Source: Taudactylus pleione
Lineage: Eukaryota > Chordata > Amphibia > Anura > Myobatrachidae
DNA length: 64,000 nucleotides
Direction: 5' to 3'
Assembly (NCBI GenBank): GCA_031769625.1
Contig: JAUIMM010000213.1
Span: 3,589,001-3,653,000 of the forward strand
This document shows positions 1 to 9,651 of the stretch, piece by piece (position 1 is the first letter of the stretch; every line of letters begins with the position of its first letter). A model generated the notes under the pieces. It was not told the DNA's origin. It did no database searches and saw only the letters and a list, made by a program, of their open reading frames with translations. The translations under genes were made by a program, and so were the position numbers.

Positions 1-281
1 GCACGGACTTCAGATATACCAAAGCAGATTGTTGCATTTGAATATGAAAGAAAGCACAAAGACGCATAGAAAGCTCCTGTGGCATTTGTGAACTGTGAGA
101 CAGTAACTCTACATGTTGTTGCCAGGATCTTTGAGCTAATTTGTCCTGGTTGCTAAAGAGACTCTTTGCTGCTTGGTGACATGCATCTAAAATAAAGAAC
201 TTTGTATATAAGAACTGTAATATACGAGGGTGAGTCAAAAATGATCCGCACTCTGGCTGTAGAATTTAGTTTAATCAACTT

Positions 282-769
282 TCAGAAAAGACAAATACAT
301 TGTTTTTTTACATAATCTCCCTGGTATTCAATACAGTTTGTCCATCTGTCAACAAGCTTCGTATTCCCTCATTAAAAAATGTTTTAGGTGGAGCTGCAAG
401 CCATGAATGCACCACTGTCCCAAGTCTGTCACGAATTATTGCATAGACAGAGCCATGGCTAATTTGCTAATTATTTGCAACATAATCCGCTGTCACTTGT
501 CCATCCAACAGAACCAGTTCACGTGCACGCTCAATGTTCTCATCAGTCATGGACGTGGACAGACGTCCGGCTCCTTCTTCATGGCTGACACTTGTGCGAC
601 CTACTTTGAACTTCTCTGTCTATTTATACACACGTCTTCACAACAAAACACTTTCTCCATACTGTGCACAAAGTCTTCAATAAATATCGGCACCAGACAC
701 ACCCTCAGACATCAAAAAACGAATCACAGCACGCTGCTTTTTTGTGCAAATCACAAGTGGGGCAGCCAT
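282..769 (-). pseudogene. mariner transposase pseudogene (N-terminal part joined to extreme C-terminus)
   Basis: Reading the minus strand from an ATG at 769-767 gives the typical start of a vertebrate mariner transposase: the paired helix-turn-helix region with the block YKWTEKFKVGRTSVSHEE and, further on, ERARELVLLD and the second helix region around SHGSVYAIIRDRLG. Stop codons interrupt the frame after about 29 and 41 codons and again near the second HTH. The sequence then jumps directly to the extreme C-terminal motif (FFNEGIRSLVDRW) and ends at 282. The whole DDE/D catalytic domain, about two thirds of a normal roughly 345-residue protein, is missing, so this is a deletion derivative that at most could be mobilised in trans. 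Confidence 0.8.
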
Positions 770-851
770 TTTTTCTTGCACTGCAGTCACAAATGAACTG
801 ACGTAACACTTTAAAACCTGTTGATAAGACAGTGCGGCCAACAGAACTTTT

Positions 852-1941
852 TTTAAAAAAAAACATTAATTTTTATTAGAAATTTTCAAACAATTAGGGG
901 GTACCGAAAAAAGAAATGGGAGAACATAAGGGGAGACAGGCATGCGATACACATTAATATTCACAAACATAAAATAAATAATAATAAAACATATCAGTGT
1001 GCAATAGATATAATTAATTGGAGATAGAGACCATAGTAACTGACTATAAAAGATAATCAGGACAAAAAAGATACAAAAAAAAATACAATGGAGAGTATCA
1101 TTGAGTAGCTAGTGGAAGGCAAGGGCCCTCTGTGGAGAACTCATGCCCAGTGTCGGACTGGGGCATGGAGGGCCCACCGGGGGAATGCAGTGGTAGGGGC
1201 CCATGCTTTATGGGTATGGTCAGCCACCAGAGGGTTTGTGGTCAGCCACCATGGAGGCTTGGCTAACTATTAGAAAGTGCATGGTCTGGGTCTATATATA
1301 AATATATATATAGTAAATACTGAAGGGGCATGCATGAACATGTACCAAACTGATAACAGCAATGCACTGTAGTGAATACACCATAGTCCTGGGAATGCAG
1401 TGCAATAGAACATGTAATAATAATTAAGCACAATACAGTAAACATTTATATTTTGTGTACAGTCTGTATCCTGACTTAGAGGAAGGGGTGGGCCCTCAAG
1501 CAGTGGGACCCACCGGGGATTTCCCTTGTATCCCTGTGGGCCAGTCCAACCCTGCTCATGTCAGCTAAACCACTTCATAATCGGAGAGTTAGCTGAGGAG
1601 AAATAAGGACAATTCAAATTCTATAGAAAATTATAATTCATTTTGGACTTAATCAAGGTGAGAGGTGGGGCCTTATCTTGTTTCCAGAACTGTGCAATAG
1701 CTGCTTTTGTAGCAACGAGAACATGGCTTATAAAATATCTATGATACACTGGAACCTCAACTGGAAAAATATGTAGGAGTGCAGTGGAAGGGGACAGAGA
1801 CAGCTGTAAGCCAGTGACCTGTAAGATCAAGTCCACAACCTCAGAGGGGAGGTATTGCAGGTAAATTCCAAAAAACATGGGAGGGTCATATTTTATGCAA
1901 TCTATCAGGAGTCAAATAAAGACGATAGAACATCTTCATAT
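852..1941 (-). mobile_element. L1-type LINE 3' fragment inserted in the mariner
   Basis: A 16-bp exact target-site duplication (ggccaacagaactttt) flanks the insert at 836-851 and 1942-1957. The left edge is T/A-rich, as expected for the tail of a minus-strand LINE. The sequence after the tail (about 865-925) and the segment 1600-1900 resemble the 3' part of the L1 copy at 16738-19530, including the region around 17120-17165. It is strongly 5' truncated and no usable reading frame remains. It is itself interrupted by a MITE at 1148-1554. Confidence 0.75.
1148..1554. mobile_element. hAT-type MITE nested in the L1
   Basis: The ends are imperfect inverted repeats (left cagtgtcggactgg, right reversed cagggttggactgg). 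The 8 bp on each side match at 7 of 8 positions (ctcatgcc at 1140-1147, ctcatgtc at 1555-1562), fitting the 8-bp duplication of hAT elements. The interior is non-coding. This is the innermost element of a four-level nest. Confidence 0.65.
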
Positions 1942-2365
1942 GGCCAACAGAACTTTTAATATAACTGGAGTGCGGTTAATTTTTGACTCACCTTCGTATA
2001 TTTTATAGTTGTTAATAAAAGGAGCAATCTTACCTTCACTGTCAGATTAAGAGCTGGAGTCATTACTTATTCTTTCACGTACATTCTTTCGCAGTGTGTT
2101 GCTTAAATAGATAGCTTGTTTAGCAATAGCAGTAGCATACATTTTCTTAAAACGTGTATAACACTGTGGAAATTGCTAGTAAAAACACGTTCAATTTTGC
2201 CAAATTGTCAGCAATTGCTTGCTCTAAAGTAGCCTTTGACGTTTCTTTATTTGGCCTCAGTTTCTCCAGTTAGTGATGATTATGGAAGAGACTGGTATCA
2301 CCATGCTACTGGTTAAGTAGTGTTCCCAATAGATCAGAATTGTTGCCACTTCAAACAGCAATATA

Positions 2366-2563
2366 TCAGTTATTTTGGATATCTTCTAATTCAGATGCAT
2401 TTAACATGGACGAGGCACTTGATTGCCTATTGATGATTTTGTTAATATGAGGTCTCATCTCTTTCAGTTGCTTTAACATATAGTATGTAGAGTTCCACCC
2501 TGTGGGGATGCACTGGATTATCTTGTCATCCATCTTTCTTAGCTCATTACTGGACTGAACCAA
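2366..2563 (-). pseudogene. hAT transposase fragment (ZBED-like), block A
   Basis: The minus-strand frame contains the block MDDKIIQCIPTGWNSTYYML, which matches the conserved 'P-T-R-W-N-S-T' region in the RNase-H-like core of ZBED/hAT transposases. The usual arginine before W is glycine here. The open segment is only 65 codons; upstream sequence (2600-2760, minus strand) contains frame-broken remains of the preceding His-rich 'CFTHTLNL' region, and downstream (2200-2060) remains of the segment seen in block B at 5352-5645. It is a decayed fragment of a protein normally over 600 residues long. Confidence 0.7.
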
Positions 2564-2871
2564 GCAATAATTGATTTGGTTTTACCAAGAATGGTTGCGC
2601 AGTTTTCTAAAGCCAGATATTTTTCCATGATTTAAGAGTGTGGGTAAAGCAGAGAATGTGCTTTGGTTCCAAAAATGTTTTTTCCACTGCACTATTGGAA
2701 TTACTGATGGATCCAAAAGTCGGTGTCCTGACCATGAATAACAAAAATGTACAGTATTTTTTTTCCACTTTTTAACTATTAGCGATGTTGATTCAGTTTA
2801 TTATTCAATATCTGCAAAAATAAAAAGAAGAATTGTGCTGTAATTTTCCACAGCTCAATTATTTGTTACTA

Positions 2872-3292
2872 CAGGTTGAGTCTCCCATATCCAAATATTC
2901 TGAAATATGGAATTTTTTTGGCATGACTGAGGTAATGAAACCTTTGATTGTTGATGATTCAATGTAAACAAACTTTGTCTAAGACACAAATTATTAAAAA
3001 TAATGTATAAAAGACCTACAGGCTGTGTGTATAGGGTGTATATGAAACATAAATTAATTTCATTTCTACACAAACTTTGTTTGAGCCACAAAATTATTGA
3101 AAATATTCTGTACAATTACCTGCAGGCTGTGTGTATAAGGTGTATATAACACATACATGCATTCTGTGTGTATATTTGGGTCCCATTCCCAAGATATTTC
3201 ATTATTAAATGCAAATATTCCAAAATACGGAATATTCCGTTATCCAAAATACCCAAGGTCTCAAGCATTTTGGATATGGGAGACTCAACCTG
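2872..3292. mobile_element. Tigger/pogo-like non-autonomous element
   Basis: Near-perfect inverted termini (caggttgagtctcccatatc at the left, the same read in reverse from 3292) are flanked by TA at 2870-2871 and 3293-3294. Block B lacks the insert at the matching place (about 6313), so the boundaries are supported by an empty site. The terminal sequence resembles the Tigger/MER2 type known from mammals. The interior is AT-rich and non-coding. Confidence 0.75.
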
Positions 3293-3873
3293 TACAACTC
3301 TTACATCCTCTGTTTGTGGCCTTATGCTCCACTCACTGCAAAATTCTAGTAGCTACAGTACTTAGACAGGTTATCACCTGTGTGCCTTTCCCCAGAGGTA
3401 AGGCCCTAAGGGGGGAATACAATTAGCCGTAATAAAACATAAACTTTTTGTTTGTTAACTCATCGAACCTATCACCCGTTAATTTCACTTTTTGCCTGTA
3501 TGTGTGTTCCAAAGCACAATTCAATTTGAAAGGTTGTCTTCCGGCATTTGCGCGATAATTCTTTCAGGTTTTACACACAATAAGTATAGGTGAAAATGGG
3601 GAAATTTGTCTGTACCCCCAAAAAAGGCAAATTTACATAGGATAACAGAATAGAAGTCTATTAGTGGCAATAATAAAAGTATTTGGGGCTCTTAAATTGT
3701 GTCAAATAACTGTTATATGCATTTTTCTAAAACAGTGAACAAATTATGGAAGGCAAGTGTTTTTTTGCAAAATAAATGTTTAAATTGGGGGTGCATAAAA
3801 ATGCTATAAGTATATATTTGTGTCATTTTAAGCCACTTTTAAATAAAACCTTGAAAATACACCTCTAACACCC

Positions 3874-4544
3874 TTTGTGCTACCAGCCAGAGAAGTGTGA
3901 CCACCTGCATACTCCCTCCTAGAGACTGTATCTGCCGGACATCGTCAGTCAGCCTCGCAGTATCAAACCAATGGGGAGAAATTAACCCACACTGACTATG
4001 TACTAAGGAGTGGTAAGAGCCGAATGAGAGAGTTGAAAGTGCTCCTCACTAAAGCTTACTTCTTAAACACTGCGATATCTTATGGGCATTTGAGTCTGGA
4101 TATTACATCTCCCCAAAAGGAGGTTGAGTCAGGTGCTTTACTTGGCATTTGCTTGGACACAAGGGTTACATACTGAATAGCTGCCCTGAATTGGGCCTTT
4201 ATAAGGTGGACCCTTTTTTCTTTTTTCACTACAGCATCTATTATAGGAGCAATAGAAAAGTGATAACTGTTTGCAGCAGACTGTATGTTTGTGCTAATTT
4301 ATATTGTAGAGTATTTTTAATTGTTGATGTATTAATACACATTCTTATTAAATTTATGAAAATATTTATGTGCGCTGCTTGTTGTTCTATAAATAAATTT
4401 TTTTTAGTAACTTTATTAAGAATATTGCAGAAATATTCCGTAGGAGCAGCAAGTTTAAACTTTATTAAGGGAATCATTTTAAATGTGTTTATAATTTGTA
4501 TGCGCCCGATCTATATATTTTTATATATTGTTGTTGTCTACCTA
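3874..4544. mobile_element. unclassified 671-bp insertion with 8-bp target duplication
   Basis: The exact 8-mer taacaccc occurs at 3866-3873 and 4545-4552, and block B has a single, uninterrupted copy at the corresponding place (about 6825-6832). The insert is 671 bp and non-coding. I find no terminal inverted repeats and no TG...CA ends in register with the duplication. It contains a TATA-like ctttataagg near 4198 and an aataaa near 4392, so an unusual LTR or SINE-like unit is possible, but this is not shown. Confidence 0.6.
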
Positions 4545-4868
4545 TAACACCCACCGGAAATCTGAAAAACACCTTTCCCATTCATATAGCACCCCCATAT
4601 ACCTGTCCCACGTCAATTACACAACTTCACCACAAAAATGACATGTCACTATTGGCCAAATAAAGCTAATTAGAAAAATGTGTTTTGCCTAATCAGCCAT
4701 TAAGGAGGGTGTCCCAACGTTCTGAACAAAGTCCCAACATTTTTACGCTAAAATAGGGATTTTACCCAACTTTTCAAATGCTGAGGAGGTGGTGAAAATA
4801 ATTTTTTTTCAACTGAAATCAGCTTTTATGCACTTTAACAAGCGAAAAACGGGTTATAGGAGCACCTG

Positions 4869-4912
<44 letters not shown>
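4869..4912. repeat. (TA)n microsatellite
   Basis: A run of about 20 TA units lies inside block A. Block B lacks it at the matching place, so it expanded after the blocks diverged. Confidence 0.95.
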
Positions 4913-4916
<4 letters not shown>

Positions 4917-5081
4917 CTGACCAATAAGCTGACAAGCTATAAGTGACTTGTCCAGTAAAAAAAAAAAGGTAAAATTAATACATTCATCACCATTAGTTCC
5001 AATAAGAAAAAACTTAAAAAACAAAGTAGTGTGTAAAAATGTAGGCAGATTTTAATCTCAAAAGGTAAAAAGCTATAAGTG

Positions 5082-5083
<2 letters not shown>

Positions 5084-5137
<54 letters not shown>

Positions 5138-5138
5138 T
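5084..5138. repeat. (TG)n(TA)n microsatellite between blocks A and B
   Basis: About 21 TG units are followed by a short TA run. The rest of the 5018-5265 gap between the two hAT-derived blocks is AT-rich and shows nothing else recognisable. Confidence 0.95.
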
Positions 5139-5265
5139 ATATTTAGAAAACTGTCTAAGTAAAAAGATAAGATTTATAAAAAATATGTTATACCAAGATT
5201 TTTTCTAACTCTGTTAAAAAGACTAATCTTATATTGAATTTTAAATAATACAACTTACCCCAGTA

Positions 5266-7310
5266 CATAGAAAGCTCCTGTGGAATTTGTGAACTGTGAG
5301 ACAGAAACTTCATGTCATTGCCAGGTTTTTTGAGCGACTTTGTCCTGGTCGCTAAAGAGACTTTTTACTGCTTGGTGACATGCATCTAAAATAAAGAACT
5401 TTGCCTATAATAAATGTAAAATATATTTTATAGTTGTTAATAAAAGGAGCCATCTTACCTTCACTGTCAGATGAAGAGCTGGAGTGATTACTTATACTTT
5501 CACGTACATTCTTTTGCAGTGTGTTGCTTGAATAGATAGCTTGTTTAGCAATAGCAGTAGCATACATTTTCTTAAAGCGTGTGTATAACACTGTGGCAAT
5601 TGCTAGTAAAAACACATGTTCAATTTTGCCAAATTGTTTCTTCATGTCAGCAATTTCTTGCTCTAAAGTAGCCTTTGAAGTTCCTTTACTTGGCCTCAGT
5701 TCCCCAGCTTAGTGAGGATTATGGAAGAGACTGGTATCACCATGCTACTGGTTAAGTAGTGTTTCCAATAGATCAGAATTGTTGTCATTTCAAACAGCAA
5801 TATCTGTTATTTTGGATATCTTCTAATTCAGATGCATTTAAAATGGGAGGGGCACTTGAATGCCTATTGATGATTTTGTTAATATTGAGGTCTCAGATCT
5901 TTGATGATTTGCTTTAACATACAGTATAGTATGTAGAGTTCCCCCCTGTGGGGATGGACTGGATGATCTTGTCATCCATCTTTCTTAGCTTATTACTGGC
6001 CTGAACCAAGCAATAATTGATTTGGTTTTAGCAAGAATGGTTGTGCAGTTTTCTAATTGCAGATATTTTTCTATCACTAAATTAAGAGTGTGGGTAAAGC
6101 AGAGAATGTGCTTTGATTCCCAAAATGCCTTTTCCACTGCACTTTTGGAATCACTGATGGATCCAAAAGTCGGTGTCCTGACCATGAATAACAGAAATGT
6201 AATTTTTTTTCTCAATTTTTTTACTTTTAGCGATGTTATTCAGTTTATTATTTAATATCTGCAAAAATAAAAGAAGAATTGTGCTATAATTTTCCACAGC
6301 ACAATTATTTGTTACTTTAACTCCTACATCCTGTTTGTGGCCTTATGCCCCACTCACTGCAAAATTCTAATAGCTAATTAGACAGGTGGTAAGACCCCAA
6401 GGGGAGGAATTCAATTAGCCGCAATAAAACATAAACTTTTTATGTGTTAACTCATCACCCGTTAATTTCACTTTTTGCCTGTATGTGCGTTCCAAAGCAC
6501 AATTCAATTTGAAAGGTTGTCTTCTGGCATTCGCGCGATAATTCTTTCAGGTTTTACACACAATAAGTATAGGTGAAAATGGGGAAATTTGTCTGTACCC
6601 CCAAAAAAGAAAAAATTACATAAGATCACAGTATATGTCTATTAGTGGCCATAATAAAAGTATTTGGGGCTCTTAAATTGTATCAAATTATTGTTATAAT
6701 TATGGAAAGCAAGTGTTTTTTGCAAAATAAATGTTCTACTTAAATTGGGGGTGCATAAAATTATATAAGTATATATTTGTGTCATTTTAAGCCACTTAAA
6801 AAAACCTTCAAAATACACATCAAACACCTACCTGAAATCTTAAAAACACCTCTCCCATTCATATTGCACCTCCATATATATGTCCCACATCAATTAACCC
6901 ATTTTCCTGTATTTTACCCCAAAAATGACCTGTCACTATTGGCCAAATTAAGCTAATTAAAATTGTGTTTTTCCTAATTAGTCATTAAAGAGGCTGTCCC
7001 CACATTCTGAACCAAGTCCCAACATTTTTACCGTAAAATAGGGATTTTCCCCAAGTTTTCAAATGCTGAGGAGGTGGTGAAAAGAAATTTGCATTGAAAT
7101 ATATGAAGAATTATCACACAAATGTTTTTAACCAATATTCGCTTTTATGCACTTTAACAAGTGAAAATGGGGTATCGGAGCACTTTTAACTTGCTATATA
7201 GAAATCTTGACTAACAAGCTGACAAGTTATACGTGACTTGTCCAGTAAAAAAAAAAGTTAAATTAATAAATTCATCACCATTAGACACTGTTCCAATATG
7301 GAAAAACTGA
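5266..7310 (-). mobile_element. ZBED/hAT-derived block B (uninterrupted reference copy)
   Basis: This 2.0-kb block matches block A segment by segment and lacks A's insertions, so it serves as the empty-site reference. Transposase fragments lie on the minus strand in the order C-terminal part (5352-5645) then core part (5985-6215), as expected for one decayed minus-strand gene. The remainder (6300-7310) is AT-rich non-coding sequence shared with block A up to the shared motif ttcatcaccattag. Confidence 0.65.
5352..6215 (-). pseudogene. ZBED/hAT transposase pseudogene, block B
   Basis: Two open segments belong to one broken minus-strand gene. 6215-5985 encodes SKHILCFTHTLNLVIEKYLQ, the conserved 'C-x-x-H-x-L-N-L' region of the hAT core. 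5960-5930 carries a degenerate counterpart of the PTxWNSTYYML block (second W position changed to G). 5645-5352 continues with a segment ending in a Ser-rich stretch and an SDSEGK acidic patch, typical of the linker before the C-terminal hATC dimerisation region. Frame breaks separate the segments and no zinc-finger BED domain is seen upstream, so the gene is non-functional. Confidence 0.7.
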
Positions 7311-7500
7311 AAAAAAAATATATATAAAATATATATAGTCCAAAGTCAAACTCCGGCACTCCAATGCTGAAACTCTAGAAACTTGCTCCGGCACCTTCCT
7401 CGTGGGTCGGCGCCCCCGTAATGTAAACATGTATGCAGAAAGCAGGCGGCACTCGGAGGCTTGGAAATTCAAACAAGTAACCCCATGACAGGGGAATTTA

Positions 7501-7541
7501 TTGTCAACGTTTCAGGGATCAAGTCACCTTCCTCAGGACAA
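7501..7541 (-). ncRNA. hammerhead-ribozyme-like motif (type I, minimal stem III), probably a relic
   Basis: On the minus strand the order is: stem I 5' arm ttgtc (7541-7537), core box ctgagga (7536-7530, fits CUGANGA), a short stem II agg...cct, core box gaaa (7513-7510), cgtt, then the complementary stem I arm gacaa (7505-7501). The two core boxes are intact and stem I pairs over 5 bp. Stem III is reduced to almost nothing and stem II has only 3 bp, so activity is doubtful. Hammerheads with very short stem III are known from Penelope-like elements. Assignment is inference from base pairing only. Confidence 0.4.
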
Positions 7542-7889
7542 AGTATGTGAAACAACTACATGTGTTATAAAGCAAACATCACCAATCACTTACCCCACAC
7601 CCCCGATAACCTCAGTTGCCATGGACTCCATAGGCTGAGTGTCATCCTCCGTATCCACCGGCTGCGCCGTCCCCGTCGCGCCGAAAGTGACGTCATCGGA
7701 CCCAGCCAAGGAACCAATGCAACCAACAACAAAGTTCATACTGCATAAAAACACAGACAGAAAAGTGCATATCACATGAAGAACAATAATACAAAGTACA
7801 TAGTGTCAATTCATAATAACAATATGTGTATCGAACAAGTATTGTATAAATAAAAATATAAAATATGCTTAGAAAAAATATATGTGCAG

Positions 7890-7937
7890 TACAAACCGTG
7901 AATATTATTGATAAAATCAATTGATTCACGGTTTGTA
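7890..7937. repeat. 14-bp perfect hairpin
   Basis: The arm tacaaaccgtgaat (7890-7903) is exactly complementary to attcacggtttgta (7924-7937), with a 20-nt AT-rich loop. It is probably the fold-back part of a short DNA element; no promoter or terminator role is implied in this genome. Confidence 0.7.
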
Positions 7938-8027
7938 TTACAGTATTGTATTTATAGAAAATACCTGCAGTGAAGTACTGCAGAAACCTTTCGCTTGTGG
8001 TGAACTAAAAATATAATTTAAAGACTA

Positions 8028-8650
8028 AGGACCTCATTCAGAGGCGGTCGCTCGGGAGCGATCGGTAGCACCCAAAGTGATCGAGAATATGCAAAACGAG
8101 CGCTCAGTCGCAACGCACATTGTAAGCGCGGAAACACCCACAACAATGAAAGCACACCTATCTCTACGGCCTAATTCAGAGTCGGTCGCAGGCGGCAACC
8201 TACGTCAGCACGATTAACACCTGTTACAGTGTTAATTGCCTACAGACATCGGTTGAGGCAGAAACCATCGCCTGCACTTGTAATGCTTAAGGTAGACCCT
8301 GGGCTACCTTTAGCACTACGAGCAGTAGCATCGTTATTGCAACGAGATGACGTGTGTGATGACTCGCTCAGTAATATATGCACGCCCATTAAACGCCCCT
8401 TTTTAAGGTCAACCACGCCTGTGTCCGCACCACCACACCCCCGTTCACAAGCACCTTCCCCTGTAACCACCCACAAACGGCACGAAATGTCAATCTCCGC
8501 TACGACCTCGTAGTGACTGATGAGCAAGAGGATTGTGGTCGGAAAGACAGGCTTGCGCACGTGCACTGCCATGTACACGCATGCACAGTTGAAAAAAACA
8601 TCGCTCGCTACAACCAATCGCTCCATGCGACCGCCTCTTAATGAGGTCCT
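8028..8650. mobile_element. inverted-repeat DNA element (MITE), possibly Harbinger-like
   Basis: The left end aggacctcattcagaggcgg and the right end read in reverse match at all but one position over about 23 bp. A related, shorter terminus (ggcctaattcagagtcggtc) sits inside at 8169, suggesting a second copy or a rearranged member. The interior has overlapping open frames on both strands (up to 141 codons) but of low-complexity composition and without recognisable domains, so I do not call genes. Confidence 0.65.
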
Positions 8651-8838
8651 CAGTGCTTGCTGCAAGTAATAAGGGTTTAGTTAGAACCCTAGAGACCAGG
8701 TCTCTTTAATTGGAAGAAGATATATATGGTAGCACAGTATACCATATACATCTTTTTCCTGGTCGCTAAAGAGACTCTTTACTGCTTGGTGACATGCATC
8801 TAAAATAAAGAACTATGTCTATAATAAATGTAATATAT

Positions 8839-8998
8839 ATTTCTACATCAGGGTCCATAGGGTATCCACAGGATACCTTGGGGTATAGGTGATGACGTCA
8901 GGCATCGGGCACCATAGAGTTAAGTTTTCAGCCTCCCAGGATGCACTAGGGTCCCCCTCCTATACCCTGCCCCCGAGCCAAGGCATCTCAGTTTCGTT
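8839..8998 (+). repeat. DIRS left terminal repeat with a perfect CRE site
   Basis: This is the left inverted terminus of the DIRS element. It contains a perfect CRE/ATF palindrome tgacgtca at 8893-8900. The matching place in the right terminus (about 14360) has a degenerate version (tgctgtca on the reverse strand). DIRS termini are expected to hold the promoter, so the site may matter for transcription; this is inference. Confidence 0.7.
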
Positions 8999-9651
8999 TG
9001 GTGCTCGGCCGGAGTCAGATGCACCTGTTAGAGGGGGGCTAAGGCTGCTCATCTGGATGTACAGCATGGACAGTCAGTACTGACGTCCATGCTGTCTTCC
9101 CTACACCCCTGCCGGTACCAGAATGCCGGTACTGATCCGGGGATGCTGGTAAGGGGTTAAATGCATGCCAGGGGAGCGCGCCTTCCCTGTAACACAGCCG
9201 GCGCCTCCCCCGCTGCACACAGCCCTCTCTGCTCTGCTGACTGGCCCTGTGGCAGCGCTCCTCCCCCAGGCCGGCCTCCTCTCTGCTCCTCGGTGGCCAT
9301 CTTTCCTGGAAGCATGGTGATCGCTGTTGGACGCTGAAGATTGGTGGCATCGCGGTCTGTGTCCCCCGGCATACCTCTCCTCCGTTGGCTTAAGGTCTGT
9401 GTATGCAGCGCTGTGTCCTACCAGGCTCTGTGTCTGCGTAGTTGAGAATCAGCGCTGATAGTGCAGGAATTGATTTCTTTGCATTGTATGTGACTTCTGC
9501 TAGCATCTGCTGCCTGTACTTTCACTTTCTACTGTCAGCCATTTCACTGTCCCTGATCTTTTTCTGCTAAAGCCCTTGCGGTGCGGTGATTGCAGGGTGG
9601 TCTCACACTGTACTAACAAGTATCAGTGAGAGGGGTCACATACTTATCATC

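Larger units (their letters stand above)
225..1996 (-). mobile_element. mariner-family DNA transposon, internally deleted and disrupted by an L1
   Basis: Terminal inverted repeats of about 28 bp are visible: the left end begins cgagggtgagtcaaaaatga and the right end, read in reverse, begins cgaaggtgagtcaaaaatta. A TA dinucleotide flanks each end (223-224 and 1997-1998), the target duplication of the Tc1/mariner superfamily. Removing the element restores the block B sequence around 5405-5425. The unit carries a minus-strand transposase remnant (282-769) and a later L1 insertion (852-1941). It cannot move on its own. Confidence 0.85.
64..5017 (-). mobile_element. ZBED/hAT-derived block A, interrupted by later insertions
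   Basis: This block is homologous, in the same orientation, to 5266-7310 (block B) and to pieces of 8755-16087 (block C). The segments that belong to it are 64-224, about 1997-2871, 3293-3873 and 4553-5017; the rest is inserted DNA. Transposase remnants lie on the minus strand. The comparison with block B supplies an empty site for each insertion, which is how the boundaries of the mariner, the Tigger-like element and the 671-bp insert were set. No terminal inverted repeats of the hAT itself were identified, so the outer ends are the limits of homology with block B, not proven element ends. Confidence 0.65.
7311..7960. repeat. interspersed repeat carrying a hammerhead-like motif, with GC-rich middle
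   Basis: The interval starts with AT-rich sequence and 'ggcactccaatgct', also seen in a related form at 38581-38600 (ggcactccaggaga). It contains the hammerhead-like motif at 7501-7541, a GC-rich part at 7620-7720 with a perfect CRE palindrome (tgacgtca, 7688-7695), and a hairpin at 7890-7937. Apparent open frames here are short and unlike any protein I know. Boundaries are uncertain. Confidence 0.4.

Noticed and set aside
407..796. Plus-strand 129-codon open frame
   Set aside because: It lies antisense to the mariner transposase remnant, whose motifs are on the minus strand.
8229..8665. Overlapping 94- and 141-codon frames on opposite strands
   Set aside because: They lie wholly inside an inverted-repeat MITE and resemble no protein.
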